Notes under the pieces: generated by a model
What the model was told of the DNA's origin: nothing
What the model saw: the letters and a program-made list of their open reading frames with translations, nothing else
The model's database searches: none
Made by a program: the position numbers and the translations under genes
Assembly (NCBI GenBank): GCA_029775965.1
Contig: JARVJU010000016.1
Span: 1 to 44,226, forward strand
Origin: Nitrososphaeria archaeon
GTDB taxonomy: Archaea; Thermoproteota; Nitrososphaeria; Conexivisphaerales; DTJL01
Direction: 5' to 3'
Length of the DNA: 44,226 nt
Shown here: positions 13,142-23,400 of the stretch, piece by piece
Layout: every line of letters begins with the position of its first letter
Position numbering within the stretch: position 1 is the stretch's first letter

Positions 13142-13537
13142 ATGCAAATTAGATTGGATGCTTCAAAAGAGCTTGATAATTTATTGAAAGACTACACAAG
13201 GAAGATAGTGATATCAGAGAACTATGTATACCTGACATCTAACCAACCAAACAAGTTATATGTTATTGTAGTTGCAGAGGGCTTAGGAGCTGCTGGCGGA
13301 AGAGCTGGTGGTTTCGGTCACAGAGTAATTGAACGATTGTACTGCTTTAGGTATGATGGTGCAAACTGGCAAAAATTGATTCAGATAGACTCGCAGGAGT
13401 ACTTGTCTGAGATTGATATCCCTCCTGGAATAGCAAGACTGCCTGCGAGGTTACTCGATGGTACGGAAGAGGTTGTTTATGGAATGGTCGATCCTGAAGC
13501 GTTAAAGATGATTGATATAATTTTAGGGATCGATTAG
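13142..13537 (+). CDS. Hypothetical protein
   Basis: 131 residues, soluble, no family recognised. It has an extended beta-rich look with a glycine-rich turn (AEGLGAAGGRAGGFGHRVIE, about residues 51-70) and a single Cys. It starts with ATG after a GGAG-type site eight bases earlier and lies just downstream of the truncated fragment, so its former operon partner is broken. It ends five bases before the tRNA-Met 3' end. Confidence 0.6.
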   Translation: MQIRLDASKELDNLLKDYTRKIVISENYVYLTSNQPNKLYVIVVAEGLGAAGGRAGGFGHRVIERLYCFRYDGANWQKLIQIDSQEYLSEIDIPPGIARLPARLLDGTEEVVYGMVDPEALKMIDIILGID

Positions 13538-13542
13538 ATAAT

Positions 13543-13657
13543 GCCGGGGAGGGGTTTTGAACCCCTGGCTTCCGGTAGGCATATACGCCATCTCCAGATT
13601 ATGAGTTACGCCCAAAGTTTGGAGCCTGGCGCTCTAACCAGGCTGAGCTACCCCGGC
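13543..13657 (-). tRNA. tRNA-Met(CAT), elongator type, two noncanonical introns
   Basis: Acceptor GCCGGGG/CCCCGGC with discriminator A, D-stem GCTC/GAGC, T-arm AGGGG/CCCCT. Two insertions must be removed to give a cloverleaf. The first (13607-13625, 19 nt) lies in the anticodon stem: exon CGCC pairs with GGCG, bulges AGG and TAA. The second (13570-13591, 22 nt) lies in the variable loop: exon CTGG pairs with CCGG, bulges AGA and AAG. Removal yields stem CCAGA/TCTGG, loop CTCATAA and variable loop AGGCC. Elongator Met is favoured over Ile2 from the acceptor. Confidence 0.88.
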
Positions 13658-13715
13658 TCTAGACTCGGAGCCATAAGATAATGTATTTTAAGTTACCTCG
13701 TGAGTGGTTACCACT

Positions 13716-13904
13716 TTAAGTACCAATCAGTTCTGCTGGATCTACTGATTCAAGGCTGGCTTTTGTTCTGTCATATATAGCATACATGACGAACTGTTCA
13801 ATAGATGTATTATCACAATCGGCAAGAAACCTTATTGCGTTATAGAGTTTTTTCGAGAGCGTAATTGTAAGCTTAACAGTTTCGTTACCATCTTCTTCCG
13901 TCAA
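13716..13904 (-). CDS. Ribbon-helix-helix protein
   Basis: 62 residues. VKLTITLSKKLYNAIRFLAD followed by NTSIEQFVMYAIYDR matches the ribbon-helix-helix (CopG/Arc) fold: one beta strand that pairs in a dimer, then two helices. Such proteins bind DNA as dimers and usually repress nearby genes. It is transcribed away from tRNA-Met; the target is unknown. Confidence 0.65.
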   Translation of the reverse strand: MTEEDGNETVKLTITLSKKLYNAIRFLADCDNTSIEQFVMYAIYDRTKASLESVDPAELIGT

Positions 13905-14025
13905 TAGACATCCTGCATAGTGTATATTATGCGGTTTATTTCTCTTTTTAGTGAATTACGAAAGATATGAATACATCTTTTTAGTATAAAATACCGTAAT
14001 AGATTGGGAATAATCTAAATGTTGT

Positions 14026-14355
14026 TTATTGCCACATGGTTTCATCAACCCATATTCTACCGAACGCAGTTAAAATCTCGTTGTAAGTACTAAGTACGAG
14101 ATATCCTTTTTTAGTTAGGCTGAACTGTAGGTGTTTGCCATCGGGTTCTTTCATTATCATATCAAGCTTTTCCAGTGTACTAAATATCTGTTGAAGTTTG
14201 GTCCAGCTGAGATTAGCTTTATACATGATACGTGTAGGTCTGCTTATTCCCTGCGAAATTATCTTCAAGACATCACACATAGTTTCCAGTTCCGATCTTC
14301 TGAAGGCCGGTTTCCTTTCTTCCTTTTTTCTTTCATCGAACGAGTAAATTTCCAA
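14026..14355 (-). CDS. Winged-helix regulator
   Basis: 109 residues. A charged N-terminus (FDERKKEERKPAFRR) precedes a winged helix: DVLKIISQGISRPTRIMYKA, LSWTKLQQIFSTLEKLDMI, then the wing LQFSLTKKGYLVL. This is the small HTH type common in Thaumarchaeota, in which the PTRIMYKANLSW motif is typical. It has no sensor domain. It is divergent from the gene at 14487; a shared 130-bp promoter region suggests it may control that gene. Confidence 0.7.
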   Translation of the reverse strand: MEIYSFDERKKEERKPAFRRSELETMCDVLKIISQGISRPTRIMYKANLSWTKLQQIFSTLEKLDMIMKEPDGKHLQFSLTKKGYLVLSTYNEILTAFGRIWVDETMWQ

Positions 14356-14486
14356 TTGCTTTCTTGTGAAAAACCTTAAACATCACGTATATATTACCTA
14401 CGTGTACAACTGATTTACTTATAGTATGATAGGTGTACTGATCATGGTGAGTGTGTACTCTGTACATAGAAGGTGGGTGTCTGTGA

Positions 14487-15089
14487 GTGCCATATAAGGA
14501 TAATAGCTCTCAGGATGCTCTAGGACTAATGGACAGTAAAAAGAGAACAGTTCTCAGAACTATTAGAGTGCCACTAGAAATTGATAGAGTTATACAGTTA
14601 GACGCTTCGGTAAAGGGTATAAGTGAAAATGTGCTTCTGAATTTGATTCTCAGGAGGTATGTCGAATCCTATAGGTATGAGGAGAAGATAGGTGTTATAG
14701 TTCTTCCAAAGGTTGCTTTCAGAAATATACTTGAAAATAGTGATGAAAGTATCATTGAGAAGATAGCTAGGGATCAAGGACGTGAAGATCCTAAAGAAAT
14801 GATTAGGTTTTCTGGAAATGAAATTAATTTAGATTCTTTTCTGAAGTTCCTAAGTCAGTTATCAAGGTACAATAACTGGTTCTCGTATGAACACAGCATG
14901 ATAGGAAACGAGCATATTATAATATTACATCATGATATGGGTGCTAGATGGTCGAAGTTTATGGGTGGGTATCTTTCTGAGGCAGTCCAAAATCTTTTCG
15001 GAGTTGCTATACAGGTAGAGGAACAGAATAGCTATGTGTCTTTACGATTTACGCTTTGGAATAACATCCAGAATTCTAATGTTCTATAA
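14487..15089 (+). CDS. Protein with N-terminal RHH-like region, unknown C-terminal domain
   Basis: 200 residues. After a polar leader, LRTIRVPLEIDRVIQLDASV followed by ISENVLLNLILRRYVE looks like a ribbon-helix-helix DNA-binding segment (about residues 23-58). The rest (60-195) is a separate alpha/beta domain with YNNWFSYEHSMIGNEHIIIL and HHDMGARWSKFMGGYLSEAV. That segment resembles archaeal domains placed after HTH or RHH modules, but I cannot name it. The two His residues in HHDMG could bind metal or haem (speculative). Start is GTG at 14487. Confidence 0.6.
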   Translation: MPYKDNSSQDALGLMDSKKRTVLRTIRVPLEIDRVIQLDASVKGISENVLLNLILRRYVESYRYEEKIGVIVLPKVAFRNILENSDESIIEKIARDQGREDPKEMIRFSGNEINLDSFLKFLSQLSRYNNWFSYEHSMIGNEHIIILHHDMGARWSKFMGGYLSEAVQNLFGVAIQVEEQNSYVSLRFTLWNNIQNSNVL

Positions 15090-15123
15090 TATGTCAAATG
15101 TTTAATAACTCCTATTCCGGGTT

Positions 15124-15231
15124 GTGTGGAAGTTGACGTTCTTTCAGTTTGCCGGAAACATTACAATTGTTCTGATAGTACTGGGGGTTGCTTCTGCGTT
15201 AATATACGAATATTACTACTCTAGGAAATAA
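15124..15231 (+). CDS. Small membrane protein (35 aa)
   Basis: A short frame from GTG encodes 35 residues: a polar start, one strong transmembrane segment (ITIVLIVLGVASALIYEY) and a basic tail YYSRK. It is in line with the preceding gene, about 35 bp after its stop. The hydrophobic profile is unlikely by chance in AT-rich DNA but no homolog is recognised. No gene is seen in the remaining 280 bp up to RPA. Confidence 0.35.
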   Translation: MWKLTFFQFAGNITIVLIVLGVASALIYEYYYSRK

Positions 15232-15511
15232 CAAGAAAAGATTAGCGGTAAACTGGTAAGGAGCCATAAAGTTTGTTGAGGTACATAGAGTCGAATTACG
15301 TCACTAGAGTATAGGTTATGGTGAGACTCAACTTATGTAATAAATGATGGAGAAAATTTGGAGAACTATTGTTGATGCTACAAAGATCGATGGTTTGATC
15401 GGTGTCTGATCCCTAGTGAAAGCTAGGAATTATTCCAGTAGGAGCTCTTAAGTACATTTTATACGTTCATATGTTGGAAGAGTTTTGTACAAATAATAAA
15501 CCAATTACCAA

Positions 15512-16930
15512 TTAGTCTGATATTTTTCTTACAAATGAAAACTCCTTTAGCTGCAAGTTTATTTCTTTTTGTGGGGAAAGCTTTCCAACAACACCATACA
15601 GTGTAAGCCTGCGACCTGGAAGTATCTCTGATATTTGTTCGCCTATCTTCCCCCAGGCGATTAGCTCTGCTTGACCGCTCATATCACCTACAGAGAGCTC
15701 AGTTAGAATGACAGACCTACCCGTTTTTAATGTTATATTTCGCATCTTGCTTTTCGACAGTGCCACTACATCCAGTATCATTGGTGAATTTGATTTGATG
15801 ATTTCTGATATCTTTGTAGTAAGTTTGGATAAAGCTTCTGCATTATTTCTTATTATGGAAATGTTTTTGTCTGGTTGCGTAACTATTACTTGATTATTCA
15901 CAATAGTATAGTTCTCCATATGGATTTCATCACCCACGGTTAAAGTATCCATTATGAAAGCATACCTTCCCGATGTTGTCCATGTGTATGTTTCGTTTCC
16001 GTCGTACAGGAGAGCTGTTCTTCTTCTATCCTCATCCATTATAGGCCCTATAGAAACCGCAATAAACGAGCTGGTTGGTGAGGTTGTATATTTTTGCTGC
16101 ATTTTCTCCATGGTCGTTAACTCGGATCCATGAAACTCCATATTTGAATCTCTGCCTACCCTTGATTGTACATTTACGAGCCTAATAAGATCCCCCGGAT
16201 TAAATGTGGGTTTTATTCGGCCAACAGCATTCCATAGAATAACTCTGAACTTTGAATTCGTGTTTTCGTCTCTTATGAAGAACTGAATTGCATTGCCTTG
16301 CGTACCGTCTTTTTTTGAGAATTTTATCTCTCTCATAGAAGAATCGATGTATCCTTTAACTATTGTGAAATGCCCGATATTTTTGATCTGAGATGGTGTT
16401 TGAGTTATAGGATCTATAGAAGCTTTGGTATTGTTATGAAGTACTTCTATCTGCGAACTCGTGTTCATATGTATTTCAGGTGAACCGTCTCTCCCCAGCC
16501 TTACAGATACATTATTGAGTAAGACGGGGGTTCCTGTTGTAATGTTTTCTAAATTGCTGCTCGTATCTATATTCCAAGTCACGGCTTTTGTGATGTTAGT
16601 TTGATCGAAAAGTAAGAAGACTAGGTAAGAACCTTTAGTATTGTTGTGAATAAATTCTCCTTTGCGCGATATACAAAGAAAATGAGCCTTTATCGAAATG
16701 TTACTCATCCCCGATTGAATTTCGGATAGATTGTATACTCTGCGATCTATGCTCGATATATTTATCCCCAAGTCTGAAGCTACCAAGTAAGCGGCTCCTA
16801 CATCGGTAAGAAACCCGGAACCAACTTTTGCCTTTTTGTCTGCAATATATGCTAGAATGGTATCACGGGTTAAGTCTGGTCTACTTTGGAGTATTTGATT
16901 AACTATAGTAAATAGACGGTCTTCGTCCAT
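15512..16930 (-). CDS. rpa1: Single-stranded DNA-binding protein (RPA, OB-fold)
   Basis: 472 residues. Thaumarchaeal-type RPA protects ssDNA in replication and repair. The N-terminal helical region (LTRDTILAYIADKKAKVGSG) is followed by three or more OB folds at about residues 75-165, 180-275 and 375-465. The final OB fold contains MRNITLKTGRSVILTELSVG and GQAELIAWG, the usual strand pattern. No zinc finger is seen. It lies about 55 bp downstream of the DUF2070 gene and probably shares transcription with it and Sec61-beta. Confidence 0.8.
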   Translation of the reverse strand: MDEDRLFTIVNQILQSRPDLTRDTILAYIADKKAKVGSGFLTDVGAAYLVASDLGINISSIDRRVYNLSEIQSGMSNISIKAHFLCISRKGEFIHNNTKGSYLVFLLFDQTNITKAVTWNIDTSSNLENITTGTPVLLNNVSVRLGRDGSPEIHMNTSSQIEVLHNNTKASIDPITQTPSQIKNIGHFTIVKGYIDSSMREIKFSKKDGTQGNAIQFFIRDENTNSKFRVILWNAVGRIKPTFNPGDLIRLVNVQSRVGRDSNMEFHGSELTTMEKMQQKYTTSPTSSFIAVSIGPIMDEDRRRTALLYDGNETYTWTTSGRYAFIMDTLTVGDEIHMENYTIVNNQVIVTQPDKNISIIRNNAEALSKLTTKISEIIKSNSPMILDVVALSKSKMRNITLKTGRSVILTELSVGDMSGQAELIAWGKIGEQISEILPGRRLTLYGVVGKLSPQKEINLQLKEFSFVRKISD

Positions 16931-16985
16931 TGTTTCTTGGAAGTGTTTCTTGACCTTATAACAGTTTACAGTTTATTATGAAGTT

Positions 16986-18770
16986 TTAGTGAAAATAAGA
17001 AATGAAAAACAGACCAAGAAATGTTATACCTGCTAGGATAACGCTTTCTGCCTTTAGCAGTTGTAGTGATTCCCTTATAAGGATCTGAAATTTTTTGAAT
17101 ACATCTTCGTTTAATGTTTTAACAGTATTTTTTACGTTTGAAAATTTTATCTTACTGGGTTCGAGTGCCTGTATAAGGGTAGTAGCCATTTTGTGTATTA
17201 TGTCAGCTATAGTTTCCGGTTTGGTTATCTCACCAAGTAACAAGTAGCCCTTGCCGTTTCTTATTCTCGCCGCGTTAAAATGGGTATCAGATGTACACAG
17301 TTCTAATAATTTTATATTCAATGATTCTAGTTTGGATTCTATAGCTTGTCTAACTTCGTTAACTGCATTATTTGCATCTATTGAGATTAGTGCATATTTT
17401 TCATTACCCAACTGAAGAAGCAGAAGTCCAATTCCTCCATTGCCTATGTCTGATGATAAGGGATCCGTATGTCTAGGATAATACGTTGTGAATGCGCAAT
17501 ATGGGGTATGGGATTGGGCGTCTTTACCTTTAGATAGACATTCCGTAATAAGTTCAAGCAAAGTTGATTGTTTTTCGTCGTCTGGGTCTTTACCTATTGA
17601 ATTGTGTGCATCCACAATAGCGAACAACTGACTATCCTTTCGCATTATGATATCAGCTGAACGAGTAAACTTTGGCGGGTAATCTTCTCCTCCGAAGGGC
17701 CAAGAGGAAATTATGATAAGGGGGACGTTCCCTAGGGATATGCTGGTTACTGTAACATTGTTTTTAGTTAATGTGATCGGAGTTGTAATGTTTTGCATGG
17801 GTACAAAATTGTCATTCTCTGCGAGTTGGGAAAGATATGTATCTACATCAGATGTGGAGGCGATGTTATATGTGTGGTCTACTATACCATGTAATACAAA
17901 GCAATGATCGTATCCTTTTTTTAGAAAAGCGTTATGAAGTCTTTCAGTTAGGTTATAACTGCCTACTGGATAAAATGGACCTGGATGCACATTGGGTATG
18001 ATTATCGCCAACTTCTTTGAGTTTTCAATAGTAATTACCTTGGTATCTATAGTATTATCCGTGGCTGTATTCAGTAGTATGTTTTCTAGGTCTGATGGAT
18101 TCCCGTCTGTCCAGCTGACCAAGAATGCTTTTAAGATGTCGAAAGTAGGTGTATTAAATCGCTTTAATCCAGAATGCTGTACCTTGATCAATGTCAGGTA
18201 CATTGAAAGTATTAAAATAACGCCAAGTGGAATTGATAGCCAAGTAAAGGACGATGGTGACCTTAAGGTTAGTACCAAGGCTGTAGTGGGAAGTATGCCT
18301 AGTACTGATGTAAACAACGAGTAAGAGAGACGCGTTGAAAATACTGGCCAAATTACAAATAAGTTTATTGTTATGGCCAAGAATGTTAATAACAGCAATG
18401 ACTCTACCTGCTTCTCCACTGAATGGTTGAAAAATATAATTAGACATAGAGGAATAACGATAACTATATCTGAGAATAAATAAGTTCCTAAAAGTCTTCT
18501 GGTATTGAATGTTTTTGAATTCCTCTTAAGTGTTCGTGTTGAGAGCATAAAGGAGAGAATCTGGATAGCGAAGAATATACCCGTGAAGGTTAATATGGTA
18601 ATCACTGATCTTTCCTCTTCTAGAAGGAAGGGAAGGAAGATGATGAATGATACAACAAAGTATGCTATGAACATGACTTTAGCCGAGCGAGGAAGAGTAA
18701 ACAGGAATCTAGAACGTCTTCTTATGTCTGTTGAAGGTGGAGTTGAAGTGCGTAAATTGGTAGAATTCAA
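16986..18770 (-). CDS. DUF2070 family membrane protein
   Basis: 594 residues. The first 210 contain about six transmembrane helices (VMFIAYFVVSFIIFLPF, then ITILTFTGIFFAIQILSF and others). The long soluble part (220-560) has LAIIIPNVHPGPFYPVGSYN, FVLHGIVDHTYNIAS and LFAIVDAHNS, the conserved His/Asp pattern of the archaeal DUF2070 family, and one more helix closes the C-terminus. Function is unknown; the His and Asp residues suggest a metal-dependent hydrolase on the membrane. It starts one base beyond the end of the Sec61-beta gene, so the two are co-transcribed. Confidence 0.8.
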   Translation of the reverse strand: MNSTNLRTSTPPSTDIRRRSRFLFTLPRSAKVMFIAYFVVSFIIFLPFLLEEERSVITILTFTGIFFAIQILSFMLSTRTLKRNSKTFNTRRLLGTYLFSDIVIVIPLCLIIFFNHSVEKQVESLLLLTFLAITINLFVIWPVFSTRLSYSLFTSVLGILPTTALVLTLRSPSSFTWLSIPLGVILILSMYLTLIKVQHSGLKRFNTPTFDILKAFLVSWTDGNPSDLENILLNTATDNTIDTKVITIENSKKLAIIIPNVHPGPFYPVGSYNLTERLHNAFLKKGYDHCFVLHGIVDHTYNIASTSDVDTYLSQLAENDNFVPMQNITTPITLTKNNVTVTSISLGNVPLIIISSWPFGGEDYPPKFTRSADIIMRKDSQLFAIVDAHNSIGKDPDDEKQSTLLELITECLSKGKDAQSHTPYCAFTTYYPRHTDPLSSDIGNGGIGLLLLQLGNEKYALISIDANNAVNEVRQAIESKLESLNIKLLELCTSDTHFNAARIRNGKGYLLLGEITKPETIADIIHKMATTLIQALEPSKIKFSNVKNTVKTLNEDVFKKFQILIRESLQLLKAESVILAGITFLGLFFISYFH

Positions 18771-18771
18771 C

Positions 18772-18948
18772 CTAAAGTCCGTGTGGGAATAACCATAGAA
18801 GCATAATAGATGCTACAATTAATGCGATTCCTATACTGACTACTATCTCTGGCCGCGTCCTAACACCCGGTGTATCATCTTCAAAGAATCTTAATAACCC
18901 GGCGCTCGACGCGGGCAATGGTGCGTTCTTTCTCTTCTTTTCACTCAT
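18772..18948 (-). CDS. secG: Preprotein translocase Sec61-beta subunit
   Basis: 58 residues: MSEKKRKNAPLPASSAGLLR, then FFEDDTPGVRTRPEIV, then one transmembrane helix. The PLPASSAGLLRFFE...PGVRTRPE signature is diagnostic for archaeal Sec61-beta (SecG), a tail-anchored partner of SecY and SecE in protein export. Full length for the family. First gene of the minus-strand run secG-DUF2070-RPA. Confidence 0.92.
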   Translation of the reverse strand: MSEKKRKNAPLPASSAGLLRFFEDDTPGVRTRPEIVVSIGIALIVASIMLLWLFPHGL

Positions 18949-19053
18949 AGACGTCGCATATTGTGTTGTATTGCTAATCTATAACTCTTACTTTTGTCCC
19001 TGTGAGATAATTATAATAAAAGCTTAAAGATAAGTTGAGAGTTACATTATGCA

Positions 19054-20402
19054 ATGAATCAACTAAAGGAGTACTATGATAATATATTTAGTTATTTGAA
19101 AAGACACCATGAGTTGCTTGCACGTAGCCTCCCGTTAATCGCCTCCGAAAACGTAGTAAGCGCGGCTGTAAGAGAAGCTATAGCATCTGACTTTGGTAAC
19201 CGGTACGCGGAAAAGATCGTAGATTAAGACGATCTCCGCATGGATGGCCCGGTGAAAGAGTCTATGCTGGCTGCATGTACATAGACGAAGTTGAGAAGAT
19301 TGCGATCGACCTAGCTAAGCAGATATTTCATGCAGAATTTGTAGACGTACGTCCAGTTTCTGGTGTAAACTCCAACCTGATTGCGTACACGGCTTTCACT
19401 AGTCCTGGTGACATAGCATTGGCCTTGTCAATACCGAACGGAGGTCATATTTCCTATGGTAGATTGGAATTAGGTGGGACGGCTGGAGCAGTACGTGGTC
19501 TCAAGATTGAGTATTTCCCATTTGACGAGAATATAATGAATATAGATATAGATGCGACCAGAAAAAAAATTGAAAGATTAATAAGTGAAGGTAAGAAACC
19601 GAAACTTGCTATTTTCGGAGCATCAGTGTTTCTTTTTCCACATCCTGTAAAAGAACTGGAGGCTCTCCTACATTCCTATGGAATCACACTAATGTATGAT
19701 GGAGCTCATGTGCTTGGGCTTATAGGGGGCCATGTATTCCAAGATCCGCTACGAGAGGGTTCCGATGTAATCACAGGAAGTACTCATAAGACATTGCCCG
19801 GTCCGCAGGGTGGAATCGTTCTCTCCTGGAATAAATACTCAGAACTCTTAAAGAGATCTGCGTTTCCTGGTAATATTTCTAACCACCACCTTCACCATGT
19901 TGCCGGAAAGGCAGTTGCATTTGCTGAGTTCTTATCATTTGGAGAAGATTACGCAAGGGCTGTTCAAGAGAATGCTAAGACTTTGGCGGAGGGATTGGCT
20001 TCGAGAGGTATGAGGATATTCGGTGAGCGTGTTGGATATACGCAATCTCATCAAGTGCTAATGGATGTATCTATGTATGGTGGAGGAGGAATTCTGGAGA
20101 AGAGTCTGGAAAAAGCTAACATAATAGTCAATAGAAATATGATACCAACTGATATAAAAGCTGGTAGACATTTTGATAATCCTGGCGGTCTAAGATTCGG
20201 AGTGCAAGAAGTTACTCGTTTAGGTATGGGAAAGAATGATATGGATTACATTTCTGAGTTAATAGTCTCCGTCGTCACAGGAAAGAAATCACCAGAGGAT
20301 GTATCATTGAAGGTAGCTGAACTACGGAAGAGTTATCAAAGCATAAAATATGCCTTTGATACTAGTAGAACGGCATATGAATATATCTCTCTGCGACGCT
20401 AG
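19054..20402 (+). CDS. glyA: Serine hydroxymethyltransferase, apparently with a spliced mRNA intron
   Basis: PLP enzyme that interconverts serine and glycine with a tetrahydropterin. Exon 1 (19054-19212) encodes MNQLKEYYDN to SDFGNRYAE, including PLIASENVVS. Exon 2 (19242-20402) continues GWPGERVYAGC, with YDGAHVLGLIGG and the PLP lysine in GSTHKTLPGPQGG (about residue 235). Reading straight through, a TAA stops translation at 19225 after 57 codons. Removing 19213-19241 gives NRYAEGWPGERVYAG, the family's consensus, in frame, and a 439-residue protein of normal length. Without splicing the longest product would begin at an internal ATG (19275) and lack 60 essential residues. A simple frameshifted pseudogene is the alternative; the rest of the gene is perfectly kept. 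Confidence 0.9.
19213..19241 (+). other. Probable 29-nt BHB intron in glyA mRNA
   Basis: The insert folds with its 5' exon. Exon GCGG (19207-19210) pairs with intron CCGC (19236-19239); three-base bulge AAA (19211-19213) precedes the inner stem AGATCGT/ACGATCT (19214-19220 with 19229-19235); a second three-base bulge ATG (19240-19242) follows. Cutting after the second base of each bulge releases exactly 29 nt and joins GAA to GGA. The exon-exon outer helix is weak (ACCGGT against CCCGGT, with an internal loop), so the motif is of the relaxed type. Cut geometry equals that of the tRNA introns in this window. Confidence 0.8.
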
Positions 20403-20412
20403 GCCCTTATTG

Positions 20413-23400
20413 TTAAGTGAAGTCGCTTAGGGTTGCCTGTTTCTTGCCATATTTTGTAAGTTGTAGTGCATTCGCTGCTACATTGAAGGCTTCTTTAGTA
20501 GCCTGATTAATCATGATATTTTCAGTTATATTAGAAATATAATTGGAGAGTATCTCTGTCTCTTGAAGTGTGACTGTTGGTTGGAGTTGTTTACCGCATA
20601 CGATGCATGTTCCAGAGTATGTTTGTCTCCTGTAAACTTTGTTACAGTTTTTACATTTGAATTGTTGTTTCGTATATCTGCTGATTGTGTATAAGATAGT
20701 TGGTATAACAGTAGTCTTTATTGTATTGTCTAGTATCTCGTTGGGTGTTGATGAGTATTCATTTATCTGTATTTGTAGTTTGATTTGGTCTAAATGTGAC
20801 AGGTCGTAGTATGAAGAATGGTTTTGTGAACAGATAGTAGGAAGGTGTTGACTAGAGGAATACATCTTGAAGATGTAATCCTCGGTTTTTAGACGTATTG
20901 TTCGAGAACGAATAGAAGAGGAGGTTATTGCTATGTTGTTTGTAAATTGGAAATATTCTTCGGGATCTAGTATAGGTTGTATAGAAGATATGGTTCCTTT
21001 TGAATTCAAGGGGGAAAAGTAGTGGCTTGAAAAGTTTAGCAGTGCATCGAGAAGCATAGTTATTTGGTCTGCAACTCCAGAGCATCTACTTTGCTTTGAT
21101 AAGTGCCAGACGGGGTGAGCTAGGCAAAGTGGAGATTCGGTAAATCCTATTATCCGTCCGACTAGCGCAAAATCATTGTTCTCATTTATAGAGACAATTA
21201 GGTGACCTATAAGATCGCTCTGATCTTTTATGTTATAGAATGGTGTGACAGAGTATAAGGAGGATAGTTCTTCATCTAGGAAGTCGCAAACTCGTCTCAA
21301 ATGGTCTGCAGCTTTAAAAGATAAGATTACGTCCTGTGGTTTTAGATAAATTATTTGTTCTTCGCTTCTAAGCTCTTTGTTGTTTATATCAGTCAAGTAG
21401 CCGAGCTCTTTCAAACGCCCGACGGAAGCATTAACAAGTTTTGGCGTAAAAGTTGTTAATGGCGCATTAGTTATGGTAAATCGTACAGAACCGTCTTTGA
21501 ATACATTGAGGTTGTGTTTTTGTCGTAGAATTCCTTTTTCGATTCTCTCTACTTCTTTGAAAGGACCTGTAGCCTGTGTTATTCCTCGTAGGGGTGCGTA
21601 GGGTCTTATACCTACCTTTTTAACGGCGTGGTCGATAATCTTTTCTATGTCAACATAGTTATTGTCGTAAGAAACACAAGAGGAATTGCACTTGTTGCAT
21701 GTTGGAGAGGTGGAGCTTGTTTTGCATGTTTGGCAATAGTAAAGCTGAGTTGTTTCTGAATCGCAGATTGGACATATCTTATAAGGCGATACGAAAGAAC
21801 AGACATTGCATAACCGTTTGCAGATAGGCATGCGGAATGGAAGTGAATATGATGAGATAATATCGTTATTCTGAACGTAGCTTCCTACAGGAAATATTAC
21901 GTGAGCTTGCGGTTGTGTATTCTGCTGATTTGTTTCTTGGTTGATTATGTGTAGCTGTATGGGAACAATAGAACGAGGGCAGATGTTACTTATGACATGG
22001 AAATCGTTTATTTTGCATCTTTGGAGAATGAAATTAAAGATTTTGGCAGGGTCTCCTTCTACTATGTATACGTTTCTTGAAGGATCAAACGTAGTTGGAA
22101 TAAGTAGCTTCTCGACAATTTGGTCGGTTAATTTGTTGCTAGAAATTTCAATCTTAACATTAAGTGAATCTACAGATGAGTTAGTCTGTAAAGCAAGTAT
22201 TTCTTGCGATGACAAGAAACCTAATCCATAGTGAAAGGATGGGTGGAGTGGAATTCCTAATAACTCCGAAGCATGTGTTGTTTGTTCGGCTGTTGGTTCT
22301 ATGTAGAGGTTGTTAGCGAACAGGCTGAAGTTCTTTAGTTCATCTGGATATATTCCTGTCTCGGTTGTTCTGTCCGTTATTTTGTTCGAAAGGTCTTCCA
22401 TCCATTTGAGACGTGTATATAGACTGTTCTGGTTCTCTTGAGGGAAGTCTTCCGGTGAGAAAATAGCTTCTCCCCATGAAGTAAGGTATTCTATTTGATG
22501 TTTTACTTGTTTTAATGTATCTGTATCTTTTAGTTGTACTATAGATTTCGATCTGAGTTTAGCGAGTGGGGGTTTGGCTAAAGATGTGGAAGTCAGCGTA
22601 TACCGCTTGTCATTAACAAGAACCTGCACGCCACACGTGATTCTTCGGTCGAGAAGTTCAAACACAACTGGATGAATGCCTATAGTTCCGATTCCGGTAT
22701 TAGGAGTACGGTCGATTTTTAAATGAAAGTTTTGTATCAAAAGAGGAATATGTAAACCAGCGCCTTCTTGCGTATTTTGTACGGGTGGTAAATGCATGGT
22801 GTCTAGCCAGCGGATGTCTTTTTGGTTGAATAGTTGAAGTACTTTGAGTTTATCGGGATATGATAGTATGTAAAGTAGCAACTTCACTGTTGTGTAAGGT
22901 GGATGGTAGTTCCACTTGTCTTTCTTCATTGATAGATAAGTGGCATAATCGATTATTTCGTAATGCATGTGATTAAGAAATTCCATAAGCAGATTATGAA
23001 CCCTAAGGATGTGATGACTTGTGATGTGATATTTTTCCAAAGCTGACCCAAAATAGTATGGCAGAGTTGGATGCGCCGAATATATGTTATACTGAGTTTC
23101 TCCACGTAAGGCTAGTATATGATCTATGAGTAGAAGCATGAAGAGAAGTTTCCTTGGGCCGACTACAGTTGCTCCCCTTTTGATGAGAAGAACCATGTGT
23201 GTTTTTTCGTCGTTACCAGTGTGTTGGGTAATTATAAAGGAGTTGGCTGTCTGACGTGAGGTCGCCCTTGTGATATACGTGATTGAAGTTGATATTAACT
23301 GTTGTATTTGTTCTATGTTGTTTAAGATGGTGGCGTTCTTTGATAGTAAGTTGTCTACTGTTGATATGTATTTTTTGTAATTTATAACTGGAGTCAAGTC

